From the NCBI GenBank assembly GCA_964472525.1, contig CAYYLL010000015.1, forward strand, positions 1 to 64,000: a stretch of 64,000 bases of DNA, read 5' to 3'. The translations under genes and the position numbers were made by a program. The notes beneath the pieces were generated by a model. The model worked only from the letters and a program-made list of their open reading frames with translations. It was not told the origin of the DNA and did not search any database. This DNA is from SZUA-37 sp964472525 (lineage in GTDB: Bacteria > Pseudomonadota > Gammaproteobacteria > UBA6429 > Thiohalophilaceae). This document shows, one piece after another, positions 46,415-55,539 of the stretch (position 1 is the stretch's first letter; the number at the start of each line of letters is the position of its first letter).

Positions 46415-46927
46415 TTATGGGAAAGCGGGAATATTAGGTTCCAATCCTTTCATATCTGCTCCAGGATGATGTCGAGTGACCATTTCACTAATTTCAGCTA
46501 CTTTTTCAACCGGTACATCCACAATAAAAAGTATTTTACCGCCTGAAAGATCTTTCTCGAAACGGTTATGTCGGGTATTGGATACATTAACTGCTATCAA
46601 TGTGGCAGAAAAAATACCGACAAACAAACCCACAAAGATGGTTAACATAATCGTAACACTTTCATAACCGGGCAAAACCATTCCCAAGCTAACTGCAAGT
46701 GCACCTAAGGCAAGCCCCGTTAAACCACCAAGGGGGATCCCCATTTGCATTGAATGAATGATATCACTTTTTTGTAAAAGATTGGCTTCAGGTAAATCAT
46801 CCAGATTGACATCTTCTCTTGCTATCACATACATTTTACTTTCAGCAACGCGTGACAATAAAAGCTCATTATGAATAGTTTTTGCCAGACTTACATTTGG
46901 AATCATGAAATACATACGGCGAATCAT
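46415..46927 (-). CDS. DUF1269-type membrane protein
   Basis: The 170-residue protein has an N-terminal soluble part starting MIRRMYFMIPN, two membrane helices (about 70-120, GGLTGLALGALAVSLGMVLPG and TIFVGLFVGIFSATL) and a C-terminal alpha-beta segment. The GIPLGGLTG loop is typical of DUF1269. The start is set by a near-perfect GGAGGTGAT nine bases upstream; a longer reading frame adds nine residues and is unlikely. The role is unknown. Confidence 0.8.
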   Translation of the reverse strand: MIRRMYFMIPNVSLAKTIHNELLLSRVAESKMYVIAREDVNLDDLPEANLLQKSDIIHSMQMGIPLGGLTGLALGALAVSLGMVLPGYESVTIMLTIFVGLFVGIFSATLIAVNVSNTRHNRFEKDLSGGKILFIVDVPVEKVAEISEMVTRHHPGADMKGLEPNIPAFP

Positions 46928-47158
46928 AATTATCACCTCCATATTTTTTATCAAGAAACTATTTATCTTTAAGTATAGTTCAACGCGTAAAAATTTCTGA
47001 AAGAACTTACACAGTAGGGATAAAATGAATCTATAATACTTTTATATTCAATAACAGTTTAACCTAAACCAAATAACATGTTAATGTTCATAAAATATTC
47101 TAATATCAAAGTATAGTAGTAACCTCTGTATTTAAAAAATTAATGAAACGGATTAAAA

Positions 47159-47929
47159 ATGTTTAAAGCGTTACGCATCTTTATTTTAGTCACCATATTG
47201 ATTATTGTTGCTGCATCCACTTACCTCAGCCAACTCCGCGCAACGGATTGGGACACTCCTTTATGGGTGACCATATATCCAATCAATGGTGATGGGAGTC
47301 TCAACAGTAAACGTTATATTAAGAGCCTTAAAAAGAATGATTTTCATGATATTGAAACATTTATGGCAGAAGAAGCTGAGTATTATAAAATACCCATTAA
47401 AAATCCAGTCATCATTCATGTGGCAGCACAAGTTTTTGATCAGCCTCCCCAGCCACCCGCATCACGCTCAATAATTGATGTTATGTTCTGGAGTTTAAAA
47501 TTACGTTATTGGGCATTTGCTCATGATACAGACACAGGTCCATCTCCTGATATTCAGATCTACGTGGTTTACTATAACCCCGATAAACATAAAAAACTTT
47601 CACACTCTCTAGGTTTAGAGAAAGGCCACATTGGTGTTGTTCACGCTTATGCGGGCCGAAAATATACACGGAAAAATAATATTATTATTGCACACGAATT
47701 TTTGCATACATTAGGTGCGCTGGATAAATATGACTTAGCAACCGGCTACCCAGCCTTCCCGTTGGGTTTTGCAAACCCGAAGAGCCAACCACTCTACCCA
47801 CAGAAACAGGCTGAAATTATGGCTGGGAGAATTCCTATTAGTGAGAATGAAGCTATCTTTCCTAACAATTTGTACCGTGTAGTAATAGGTTTGCAAACGG
47901 CAAAAGAAATAAATTGGTTATCAAAATAG
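47159..47929 (+). CDS. Membrane-anchored HExxH protein, putative metalloprotease
   Basis: The 256-residue protein has an N-terminal membrane helix (about 7-27) and a periplasmic part with IIIAHEFLHTLGALDKYD near residue 180. The HEFLH pair and a downstream Asp form a zincin-like HExxH...D pattern. Beyond this motif no family is recognised. The upstream spacing is long and AT-rich. It could be a zinc peptidase acting on envelope proteins; whether the site is functional is not shown. Confidence 0.65.
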   Translation: MFKALRIFILVTILIIVAASTYLSQLRATDWDTPLWVTIYPINGDGSLNSKRYIKSLKKNDFHDIETFMAEEAEYYKIPIKNPVIIHVAAQVFDQPPQPPASRSIIDVMFWSLKLRYWAFAHDTDTGPSPDIQIYVVYYNPDKHKKLSHSLGLEKGHIGVVHAYAGRKYTRKNNIIIAHEFLHTLGALDKYDLATGYPAFPLGFANPKSQPLYPQKQAEIMAGRIPISENEAIFPNNLYRVVIGLQTAKEINWLSK

Positions 47930-47952
47930 ATATATTCATAATAGAACCGTAT

Positions 47953-48942
47953 TTATCGGCGGCGGGAACGTTGTAATTTGTTTGTCCACCAACGTTTCCA
48001 CTGATCATAATCTACGCCTAAAGAAACATCGGCTATCTGTGCGAGTGAATCAGCCGCTGTGCGTCGTATCTTTTTATTCTGATTCTGTAATAAACCAATT
48101 AAGGCTTCTATCACTCTATAATCACGAATATTACCCAGTGCCGAGATAACCTCTAAACGGTAGTTCGCATCTGTAACGTGTAATTGATTTAATAAAGGTT
48201 TAATAACCCGCTCATCTCTAAAATGACTTAACAGGTACAATACCTGTAAACGAATTTCTGGATTCTTCTCTTTTAATAACAATAATAAAGAAGGAACCGT
48301 TACTGGATTTTTGAGCTTGCCTAGTGCATATAATGCGGTTGAACGTATTTTAGGATCTTTATTTTTTAAGCTACCTAACAAGTACTCCGCAACCCAAGGA
48401 TTTCTAAACCGGCTTAAACTATTTGCTGCTTCCAAACGAATACGTTTATCTTTATTACTGATAAAAGCAATCAGAGGTTTTATAGATTCACTGCTATTAA
48501 TCAACCCTAATGTTTTTATTGCCTTTAAGACCACTTCCTGATTACTGTCTTTGAGTGCCTTTAATAAGGGTTTAACTGCAATGCTACCAATTTTTGCAAT
48601 AGTTTTAACCGCTTCATCGGCCGGAGTTGTTGTTGTGCCAGAAGTATAATCTTTACCTATATAACGAGTCATAACGGCAATATCAGTATCACCTAACATT
48701 GCAACAAGGAACGGAACAACATTGGCTGCATCATCATGCAGTTTACCAATATTATAAATAGCCCAAGCTCGATCTACCGCGTCTTGGGAATAAAGTTGCT
48801 CGACATATTTCCGTACTTTTGGGTGAATTTTATCAAGTGGTGTTTTAGTTTCTGCATCGGATAACCGTGGGCCATTCGTAACACAAGCGTTTAAAGATAC
48901 GGCAATACTTATTATTAGAATGAGTTGAATAAATATTTTCAT
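47953..48942 (-). CDS. HEAT-repeat lipoprotein
   Basis: The protein of 329 residues has a lipoprotein signal (IAVSLNAC, lipobox LNAC) and seven or so HEAT/PBS-type helical repeats (for example VVKAIKTLGLINSSESIKPLI and VVISALGNIRDYRVIEALI-like pairs). The start is taken at 48942 because the lipobox fits from there; an upstream in-frame ATG would put 29 extra residues before it. HEAT repeats serve as protein-binding scaffolds. Partners are unknown. It lies 22 bases behind the YcgN-like gene. Confidence 0.8.
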   Translation of the reverse strand: MKIFIQLILIISIAVSLNACVTNGPRLSDAETKTPLDKIHPKVRKYVEQLYSQDAVDRAWAIYNIGKLHDDAANVVPFLVAMLGDTDIAVMTRYIGKDYTSGTTTTPADEAVKTIAKIGSIAVKPLLKALKDSNQEVVLKAIKTLGLINSSESIKPLIAFISNKDKRIRLEAANSLSRFRNPWVAEYLLGSLKNKDPKIRSTALYALGKLKNPVTVPSLLLLLKEKNPEIRLQVLYLLSHFRDERVIKPLLNQLHVTDANYRLEVISALGNIRDYRVIEALIGLLQNQNKKIRRTAADSLAQIADVSLGVDYDQWKRWWTNKLQRSRRR

Positions 48943-48964
48943 ACGATTTATTATAATGGATTGC

Positions 48965-49411
48965 TCACAAAATATCGTCAATAATATGTTCTTCAAATTG
49001 TTCTTCATGAATACTTTGTTCTGAAACAACTCTCTGGTTTACATAGATCCCCATTTGTTGCATTTTCTCAGTGTGCCCAATCAGTAAAGGATGCCATTCA
49101 GGTAACGGCTTATTATGATAGCGTAAACGATACGCACAAGTTTCAGGTAACTGGGAATAAATATCGCTTCCAAATTGTCGAATAACAATACATCCGGGAA
49201 CCGATTGCTGTCGTGTAGAATAACTGCCACATCGTCCTTTTTCAATATCATACTGTCGACAAATAATATTAGTATAAAAGACTTCATCCGTTCGATCGTT
49301 TTCTAGCTTAATTAGGCAACAACGTCCACAATGATCGCAGAGTGCTTCCCATTCCTGTTCCGATAATTTATTTAAGGGGCTATTAACAATATGAGTTATG
49401 TCCTTACTCAT
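48965..49411 (-). CDS. ycgN: YcgN-family cysteine-cluster protein
   Basis: The 148-residue protein has CDHCGRCCLIKLE near residue 25, then CRQYD, GRCGSY and GCIV, matching the cysteine cluster of the YcgN/UPF0260 family, which is thought to bind zinc or iron-sulfur. The family function is unknown. AAGGTG lies six bases before the ATG at 49409-49411, favouring it over an upstream GTG two codons earlier. Confidence 0.87.
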   Translation of the reverse strand: MSKDITHIVNSPLNKLSEQEWEALCDHCGRCCLIKLENDRTDEVFYTNIICRQYDIEKGRCGSYSTRQQSVPGCIVIRQFGSDIYSQLPETCAYRLRYHNKPLPEWHPLLIGHTEKMQQMGIYVNQRVVSEQSIHEEQFEEHIIDDIL

Positions 49412-49423
49412 GTCCACACCTTA

Positions 49424-50149
49424 TTAATCAGTAAGATTCAATAAATTAATAATTAAATCACCGTAATCATGTTCTGGCGTTTCATCTACATCGCTTACAA
49501 TTTTTCTAACACGACCCCGCATTTGATAATGTGTATTTTTTCTACGCTCTTCTAAACGCTTTTTCCCCACCAAAATAAAACTTTGTACCATTTGTGAAAT
49601 TAATTTCTGTTCAACAATATCTTCTTTGTCAATATCTTTATCTAATTCATCGTTAAACCATATCTGATATTTAGGCGAAGCCGTTAAACTTGAAAAATAT
49701 AAAAAACGACCATGCCGTTTATTTTTCGAAAATTCACCCAAGTAATATTCTTTATTTGCAGTAATTAAAATACCTAAGCCGTCTAAAGAATTAAACCTGA
49801 AAATACCAATATAACGTTCTTTGTTTATCGTTTTAAGATCACCCAAACCACTGTATTGCCCAAATGAAAATAACCCTCGGTATTCTTCCTTATTCTTGCG
49901 CTGCATAAAACCTTTGCCGTGAGGCATATCATTCAACCATTCACCGGTATAACGATCGCCATTGGGCCATTTATTCGTACCCATTCCTTCTCTGATTACT
50001 TCATATTTCAAATCACCTGAATATAAACTACCATCAGGCAGCGTAATAAATTTAGGTGGAACAATATTATTTTCAGCAGCAAAACATAACGTGTTTATAT
50101 TGATGATAAACATCCAACTTAAAAAGCAAAAAATACTAACCTGTTTCAT
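49424..50149 (-). CDS. Exported MORN-repeat protein
   Basis: The protein of about 241 residues has a signal peptide (MKQVSIFCFL, cleavage near CFAAEN) and at least four MORN repeats: YSGDLKYEV, YTGEWLNDMPHGKG, YRGLFSFGQYSG and YIGIFRFNSLDG, each about 23 residues. MORN repeats bind membranes or proteins. The tail (about 160-241) is hydrophilic and unassigned. An alternative start seven codons upstream exists but would misplace the signal peptide. Confidence 0.83.
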   Translation of the reverse strand: MKQVSIFCFLSWMFIININTLCFAAENNIVPPKFITLPDGSLYSGDLKYEVIREGMGTNKWPNGDRYTGEWLNDMPHGKGFMQRKNKEEYRGLFSFGQYSGLGDLKTINKERYIGIFRFNSLDGLGILITANKEYYLGEFSKNKRHGRFLYFSSLTASPKYQIWFNDELDKDIDKEDIVEQKLISQMVQSFILVGKKRLEERRKNTHYQMRGRVRKIVSDVDETPEHDYGDLIINLLNLTD

Positions 50150-50198
50150 TTTTACGCAAGCAGAATACAAAATTTAATAACATTATTTTAGACATAAA

Positions 50199-50222
50199 AA
50201 AAGGGGCTTTGACACCCCTTTT
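50199..50222 (-). terminator. Terminator of the small lipoprotein gene
   Basis: AAAAGGGG (50199-50206) pairs with CCCCTTTT (50215-50222) with an eight-base loop. On the minus strand it follows the stop of the lipoprotein gene (50258) by about 35 bases and runs into a T-run, so it is an intrinsic terminator before the MORN gene. Confidence 0.8.
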
Positions 50223-50257
50223 CTTATTCTACGTGATAATTTTCAGTGACCCTGATA

Positions 50258-50788
50258 TTATTCTCCAATTGTTGCACCCATAACAGGCTTTTGTAACCAA
50301 AGTGCGACGTCTTTCCCTAATGCCTTTACACAGCGCCCTAATATTGAGCAGGTTCCTTTAAAACCGGCAAAGGCACCACCACCTGAACTGCGACGTCCTC
50401 TAAAAGTACCAACAATTTTGCCTTTGTTCATTAGCTTACCTTCAATTGTCACCATCTTGGCACCTGACCATGCTCCACCACCGGCACCATCCACTCTAAC
50501 AATTTCAACTTTTAAAACACGCTCAGATTTTTTGGCTTTACCACCTTTGACCATATTTAAATAATAATTAGTCGCATAATCATTAATTTGCGTTGCTAAC
50601 TTTTTATCCAAGCCGCACTCTTTTCGTACTGCTTGGCGGACAAAAAGGCCTTTCTTAAAGGGTACATAGTTACCCATATAAATTGGTGTTTTATCAACTT
50701 GCGCTTCCGGCCTAATTTTTTGGCTACCACAACCAGCTACAAATACCACCGCGAGCAATAAACTGTATAACATAAATTTCTTTTTCAT
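50258..50788 (-). CDS. Glycine-rich lipoprotein of unknown function
   Basis: The 176-residue protein has a lipoprotein signal with lipobox VAGC near residue 20. The mature part has an alpha-beta pattern with DGAGGGAWSGAKMVTIEGKLMN and RRSSGGGAFAGFKGTCSILGRC, where two cysteines are seven residues apart and may pair. It resembles DUF4410-like lipoproteins, but the family is not certain. It is part of a run of minus-strand genes leading to the PilZ genes. Confidence 0.7.
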   Translation of the reverse strand: MKKKFMLYSLLLAVVFVAGCGSQKIRPEAQVDKTPIYMGNYVPFKKGLFVRQAVRKECGLDKKLATQINDYATNYYLNMVKGGKAKKSERVLKVEIVRVDGAGGGAWSGAKMVTIEGKLMNKGKIVGTFRGRRSSGGGAFAGFKGTCSILGRCVKALGKDVALWLQKPVMGATIGE

Positions 50789-50815
50789 TGTCCTCTCCCT
50801 CTGTTATTATTAGTG

Positions 50816-51106
50816 TCAGGCCATTATAGAACCTACCCCCAAATAGTAAACCCCGCCCTCTAAATTAATATATTTTACAACACCATTAATATCTACCTGC
50901 CGAGAACTCATTGTATTCAAAATAAAACTTACATTCAGTTGTTCTCCAACATGCGGGATTTGTTGATAAATCGAGCCACTAATACCAACCCCATTCATCG
51001 AATAATTTAATACCGTCATCAATAAAGATGTATTATTTGCCATCAGTACCTGTACCGACTTATTGCACGCTATTCTCATTTCCTGTCTTTTATTTTGCAT
51101 ATTCAA
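50816..51106 (-). CDS. PilZ-domain protein, copy 1
   Basis: The 96-residue protein is a bare PilZ domain: RQEMR (residues 7-11) supplies the RxxxR motif and NYSMNG (about residues 34-39) supplies the NxSxxG motif, both used to bind c-di-GMP. The N-terminal motif is close to the start, so nothing else is attached. It is the first of four such genes in a row on the minus strand. Confidence 0.85.
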   Translation of the reverse strand: MNMQNKRQEMRIACNKSVQVLMANNTSLLMTVLNYSMNGVGISGSIYQQIPHVGEQLNVSFILNTMSSRQVDINGVVKYINLEGGVYYLGVGSIMA

Positions 51107-51288
51107 ATCTAAGTCCTTTTTATTGATTAAATGCGTATTAATATTTCACTTCTCGTAAAATTGTCCGTTAACGGATACAAAGTATTTGTTAATAACTTGC
51201 AGGGTTAGAAAAAAGTAAAGTCACGCGGGATGATAAGCTGAAGGGTTTGCATTACGACTTAAGCCAACTTAAATATAATAAAAAGTAT

Positions 51289-51645
51289 TTAAATTTGTAT
51301 ATTATAATTAGGATAGGCAATCATCCATTGCCGTCTTAATTCTTCCAACCCAAACCGTTCACCGTCAACCTCATAATCCACGATAGCTAAACCGATGCCA
51401 TTATTACTCATGCGAACAACTCGGGTATTAAAAAAAATAAAGGGATTACTGGAGTCCATTAGTTGCAAACTAACGTGCGCTCCTTTCGGTAAGTTAGGTA
51501 GGTTTTGAGCAACAACATACAAACCAGCATCAGAAATATCTCTTGAACGACCATCAACTTCACCAAATAATTGGTGACTGATGCGAACGGAGGAAATCAC
51601 ACGTTTGCGAGGGGAATCTCGTCGTTCCTTAACACTAAATCTCAT
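51289..51645 (-). CDS. PilZ-domain protein, copy 2
   Basis: The 118-residue single-domain protein has RDSPR (about residues 9-13) as RxxxR and DISDAG (about 36-41) as DxSxxG, an intact c-di-GMP-binding pair. The C-terminus (RFGLEELRRQWMIAYP) matches that of copy 3, whose tail is SINNLREIWEKQK, suggesting a tandem duplication. It is preceded by 85 bases from copy 3. Confidence 0.87.
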   Translation of the reverse strand: MRFSVKERRDSPRKRVISSVRISHQLFGEVDGRSRDISDAGLYVVAQNLPNLPKGAHVSLQLMDSSNPFIFFNTRVVRMSNNGIGLAIVDYEVDGERFGLEELRRQWMIAYPNYNIQI

Positions 51646-51730
51646 AATTTTATCTGTTAAGTTATTAAAATTTAATAAAATTTAACACAAAAATCATAAG
51701 GATGCGCGAATGAATACGCAAAAAATACTT

Positions 51731-52057
51731 TTATTTTTGTTTTTCCCAAATTTCTCGTAAATTATTAATGGAGTAGACTTCACCGTCTTTTTCGTAGTTA
51801 ATAAACTTTAACCCAAGACCTGTATCCGTATGCCGAACAATGTCCATATTAAAAACAACATCGACACGACCCGAATCTAAAAAGATAAGTTGAACTTCAT
51901 CATTAACCAATAAACCCGGTAACTCATCACAAGCAAGGATTAACACACCACCATCGGATATGTCACGCGTGCGCGTATCCAAAGAACCAAATTTGGAGTG
52001 AAAAACTCGAACTCGTGCGTTGACGACTTTTCGGCGATACTTTCTACGCTCGTCCAT
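51731..52057 (-). CDS. PilZ-domain protein, copy 3
   Basis: The 108-residue protein has RKYRR (residues 5-9) and DISDGG (about 33-38), the two c-di-GMP motifs. The spacing, the FGSLDTRTRD segment and the C-terminal helix resemble copy 2 (FGEVDGRSRD), so the two look like paralogues. The start lacks a strong ribosome binding site. Confidence 0.87.
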   Translation of the reverse strand: MDERRKYRRKVVNARVRVFHSKFGSLDTRTRDISDGGVLILACDELPGLLVNDEVQLIFLDSGRVDVVFNMDIVRHTDTGLGLKFINYEKDGEVYSINNLREIWEKQK

Positions 52058-52148
52058 ATAACTGGCTTTTTCTTATGAATTTAATCAAGTATGTGCGATT
52101 TTTAAAGAATAATCTATGTTATTAGCTGAATTTTGTCTTTAATAAAAA

Positions 52149-52409
52149 TTATGAAATAAATTGTAAACTAATCGCATGTGAACTCACTCTTAAACACTGC
52201 ATGTCAAATATCACATCCATATTAGCCGGTCTGACATATAGTGTTTCATCACTTAGTTTATTATTTAAAAGGCTGGTATGAGAAATTTCAACTAGCATTC
52301 CTCCACTAGAAACGTCACTTATTTTACCGCTCATAAGTCCAAATTCATCGTGATATAAGTATACATTTAAATGGATCAAATGCCGGATACTTGAACGCCG
52401 TTCGTTCAT
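52149..52409 (-). CDS. PilZ-domain protein, copy 4
   Basis: The protein of about 86 residues has RSSIR (residues 5-9) and DVSSGG (about 29-34) and is the shortest of the four PilZ proteins. The ATG at 52407-52409 has a GGGGTTAATT stretch before it; six more codons are open upstream. FGLMSGKISD parallels FGSLDTRTRD and FGEVDGRSRD in copies 3 and 2. It is the upstream-most copy on the minus strand. Confidence 0.85.
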   Translation of the reverse strand: MNERRSSIRHLIHLNVYLYHDEFGLMSGKISDVSSGGMLVEISHTSLLNNKLSDETLYVRPANMDVIFDMQCLRVSSHAISLQFIS

Positions 52410-52538
52410 AATTAACCCCTTATACACAAGTATTATGTGTTTCGCTTATGCAGGTATAGCACAAGAATTTGGTCAATTAAATATTAAGCGGTGTTTTTAG
52501 CTAATAATTTATTAATAGCGTTCATTAAAAATATTGTT

Positions 52539-53642
52539 TTAAAGTTCAATATCCCGTAACTGCTGCGCAGCTTCTTCAGGACTAATGGTATTAACAAACA
52601 ATCCGGAACCTAATTCAAAACCTGTCGGGATACTGGTTCTCGGAGTAATCTCCAAGTGCCAATGATAGCTATCACTGTTTTTATGGTATTCATCAGCGTG
52701 CGGCAAGGTGTGCATAAAGTAATTATACTGCACGCCTTCTAAAACGCTGTCCAGTCGTTTCATGGTGCGTTGCAATAAACCAGCAAAATCCTGCATATAT
52801 TCATCGCTGCAATCAATAAAATCAGCCTGATGTTTTAATGGAAAAATATGTACTTCCCATTCATAGCGACTGGCGAAGGGTTTAATCGCAATAAAGTGTT
52901 CAGTACGTTCAATAATGTATTGCCCAATATCCACTTTACGCCGAATTTCACCCGAGTCACGATCATAAATGGTGGCTTCAAAAGTTAATGCTTCATCAAT
53001 CAAACTACAGAAAATACATTGATGATGTTTTTTATAATATTCTTTTGAATGATGCATTTCTGAATGCACATTTTCAGGAATAATCGGCATTGCGATTAAT
53101 TGGCTATGTGTGTGTGCAATGCTTGCACCGGCTGCCGGACCAAAATTTTTAAAAACGAGTACATAACGGATGCGTGCATCGGCTTCGTACAAATCGAGCA
53201 TTCGATTTCGGTAGGCTTTAAAGACTTCGGTAATATGCGATGGCGACATATCAAAAATAGCAATGCCATGTTCACTATGGTCAATGATCACTTCATGTCG
53301 GCCATAGCCATCAATGGTTTGCTGTAACCCCATCACTAGATTAGAACGTTTCTCATCATCACCAAGTATCGCAAATAAATTTTCGACGATACGAATATCC
53401 CAATTAGTTTTATCTGGCGTTGTCATTAAGGCCGGGGGAGTCATCTCTTCATTACCACGACAAAAGGGGCAAGTTTCGACATGTTTACGCGTATCGCGTT
53501 CAATGCGCTCTTCTTTCTTTTTAGGGCGCATACCACGCGCCGTGGCCACTAAAACAGACTCTGTTGGTACAACCGGGCTTATTCTTATTTCACGAATAGC
53601 TTGTGTTTCTGCGTGAACATTGTCTGATTTATTTTGGCTCAT
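52539..53642 (-). CDS. galT: Galactose-1-phosphate uridylyltransferase-like enzyme
   Basis: The protein of about 367 residues has the GalT fold: CPFCRGNEEMTPP (zinc ligands), a central GASIAHTHSQLIAMP holding the catalytic His (HTHSQ in place of the usual HPHxQ), a second FCSLI zinc-site motif and SYHWHLEITPR near the end. GalT transfers UMP between glucose- and galactose-1-phosphate. An upstream in-frame ATG adds 12 residues; the MSQNKSDN start is preferred. The H-T-H-S-Q variant is shared by GalT homologues in archaea and some bacteria whose natural substrate is uncertain. Confidence 0.83.
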   Translation of the reverse strand: MSQNKSDNVHAETQAIREIRISPVVPTESVLVATARGMRPKKKEERIERDTRKHVETCPFCRGNEEMTPPALMTTPDKTNWDIRIVENLFAILGDDEKRSNLVMGLQQTIDGYGRHEVIIDHSEHGIAIFDMSPSHITEVFKAYRNRMLDLYEADARIRYVLVFKNFGPAAGASIAHTHSQLIAMPIIPENVHSEMHHSKEYYKKHHQCIFCSLIDEALTFEATIYDRDSGEIRRKVDIGQYIIERTEHFIAIKPFASRYEWEVHIFPLKHQADFIDCSDEYMQDFAGLLQRTMKRLDSVLEGVQYNYFMHTLPHADEYHKNSDSYHWHLEITPRTSIPTGFELGSGLFVNTISPEEAAQQLRDIEL

Positions 53643-53841
53643 GGGTATAAACGTCCTAGTGAATAAAGCTCTATTCAAACATGCTTTTTACTATTTTTAT
53701 ATTAAGTATTTCTTATATAGTTATTACTCTAGGTAAGTGCTAGATTACTTATTATAATCAATGAGTTATCGATCTAAAAAAACCTCTTACCATATGTGTA
53801 ACCACACTTTATTTAGCCGAATAAAATCAGTGCCAAAGAAA

Positions 53842-54339
53842 TTAATAAGTATGGAAAATACCCACACCAAAATGGAAACGGACATCAGAATCATTATAGT
53901 AATATTTAGGCTCTTTGGGCCAAATTTTGATCTGCTGCACGTCCAGAATCGGATAAATATATTTACTTTTACCCACTAGGCCTTCATGTTTCGCTGTTAA
54001 CTGCCCAACCACCGTTACGGTACGGCCTTTGGCGTATTCACCCAACTCAAGATAGCCTTGTTTAACTGCAATAAAACGTCCAAAAGAGTTCGAATCTTTT
54101 ATGGGTTCTCCATATTCGTCCAGAGGATAAGCGAGTATTTCGAGTTCAGTGGTTTTTGCCAAATTTTTACCCGACAATATAATACCCCCCCATAAAGCGT
54201 ACTGGCCTCGCATATTATCAAAAAGCTCTAACGCCATCGCATGTGTTAAATTTTTATTCACACGACTGGTTTCAAGCCCTGGCGTTGCACAGCCTGCCAG
54301 AAAAAAAATAATGAGGAATAATACAAAGAATTTTTTCAT
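53842..54339 (-). CDS. slp: Slp-family outer-membrane lipoprotein
   Basis: The 165-residue protein has a lipobox LAGC near residue 17 and the Slp pattern QYALWGGIILSGKN with TELEILAYPLDEYGEP and VTVVGQL. Slp proteins are starvation- or stress-induced outer-membrane lipoproteins in enterobacteria. Here regulation is unknown. It ends in FHFGVGIFHTY, the usual aromatic end. Confidence 0.87.
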   Translation of the reverse strand: MKKFFVLFLIIFFLAGCATPGLETSRVNKNLTHAMALELFDNMRGQYALWGGIILSGKNLAKTTELEILAYPLDEYGEPIKDSNSFGRFIAVKQGYLELGEYAKGRTVTVVGQLTAKHEGLVGKSKYIYPILDVQQIKIWPKEPKYYYNDSDVRFHFGVGIFHTY

Positions 54340-54418
54340 AAAAATGCTCTTACTCGTTTAATTGAGACATTCATTTTTAGATAGAAGTTCATCCATATAC
54401 AACAATAAATGAATCGTA

Positions 54419-54823
54419 TTATGTTGTTTCTTCAAGCACTACCCGCAGAGATTCAAGAATAGATTCAACCACATCTTCATCCACGTCAGCATTTTTTAAA
54501 TCACAATTATACGTTATAAAAAGTAATAACTTTTCTGACCGCAAATACCATTCAGACCAATATTCATCACCTTGTTCAAAACTAACCGTAATACCACTAA
54601 GGTCACCTAAAACAACATCGTCGATGATGGCATCGGAGTCAACATGCTCACTGGCCATTGCTTCGAGCTGCTCATCGGAAATACCTTCGTCTTGGTATAA
54701 AGTGCTAATAACCAACTCACCAATACCAGCCTGATCATAAATAATATCCGTTTCATCTTCAAACTCTGCATCCCATAGCGTTGGGATATTCAATGACCAG
54801 TATTGTGTTTTATATTGACGCAT
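54419..54823 (-). CDS. Acidic protein of unknown function
   Basis: The 134-residue soluble protein is very acidic (clusters DEDVVESILESL, SDEQLEAMASEHVDSDAI). It has an alternating strand-helix pattern, YWSLNIPTLWDAEFEDE at the start and LLLFITYNCDL near the end, which recalls DUF1795-like or PsbP-like folds. No family is certain. It is 16 bases from the GST gene and probably cotranscribed with it. Confidence 0.6.
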   Translation of the reverse strand: MRQYKTQYWSLNIPTLWDAEFEDETDIIYDQAGIGELVISTLYQDEGISDEQLEAMASEHVDSDAIIDDVVLGDLSGITVSFEQGDEYWSEWYLRSEKLLLFITYNCDLKNADVDEDVVESILESLRVVLEETT

Positions 54824-54839
54824 TTAGAGCAATATCATA

Positions 54840-55511
54840 CTAAGTTTTCATTTTTGAAGAAAAAACTGAATCTTGTTTTCGTAAATAGGCATCCAGTTCG
54901 TCTGCATAATTATCAGGCACGCTCTTGATAACAGCCTTATAAGACAACAGCGTATCCCGCCATAAACTTAAACGAGGACGGTCATCAAAAAAACCAAAAT
55001 CATGGTATTTAGCAAGAGCCACATGGAACCTAAAAACAGGGGCATAAACTGCATCAATTATTGAAAATTTATCACCGTTAAAAAAAGGGGTTCCTTTTAA
55101 ACAATCATCTTCCAGAGTATCAAATTTTTCATCTAAAGTTGCCGTAAGCCGTTTAAAATTCTTTTCATCGCTGGTTATAAAAAGATCGTAGGTTGAACTT
55201 AAAATAGAATTACCATACTCAATCCATGCACGGTTTTCTGCCTTTTTAAAAGGATCCATCGGATGCAATGAACCTTCCGTAATTTCATCCAGATATTCGC
55301 AAATAACCATCGACTCAAACAGAGGTTTCCCATCCACCAATAACACTGGTACTTTTTCCATGGGAGATATGTCAAAAAACCATTCGGGAGGGCTATCAAG
55401 ATCGATAAATTTAATGTCATGCTCTATATTTTTTTCAATCAAAATGGCACGAGCGCGTTGCACATACGGGCATAACGAAAAACTGACTAATTCAAATTTT
55501 TTACCTTCCAT
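54840..55511 (-). CDS. Glutathione S-transferase-family protein
   Basis: The protein of about 223 residues has a thioredoxin-like N-terminal half with SFSLCPYVQRARAILIEKN (Cys in the active position), MEKVPVLLVDG with the conserved cis-Pro, and FESMVICEYLDE, followed by an all-helical C-terminal half. The CPYVQ site suggests an omega-like or glutaredoxin-type thiol transferase rather than a tyrosine GST. The start at 55511 follows an AAAGG with good spacing. Confidence 0.88.
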   Translation of the reverse strand: MEGKKFELVSFSLCPYVQRARAILIEKNIEHDIKFIDLDSPPEWFFDISPMEKVPVLLVDGKPLFESMVICEYLDEITEGSLHPMDPFKKAENRAWIEYGNSILSSTYDLFITSDEKNFKRLTATLDEKFDTLEDDCLKGTPFFNGDKFSIIDAVYAPVFRFHVALAKYHDFGFFDDRPRLSLWRDTLLSYKAVIKSVPDNYADELDAYLRKQDSVFSSKMKT

Positions 55512-55539
55512 TACCATTGCCTTTACTTAAAATTAATTT

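Noticed and set aside
53761..53979. Plus-strand frame of 72 codons before the slp gene
   Set aside because: It overlaps the antisense of slp, has a His/Cys-rich random composition and no ribosome binding site.
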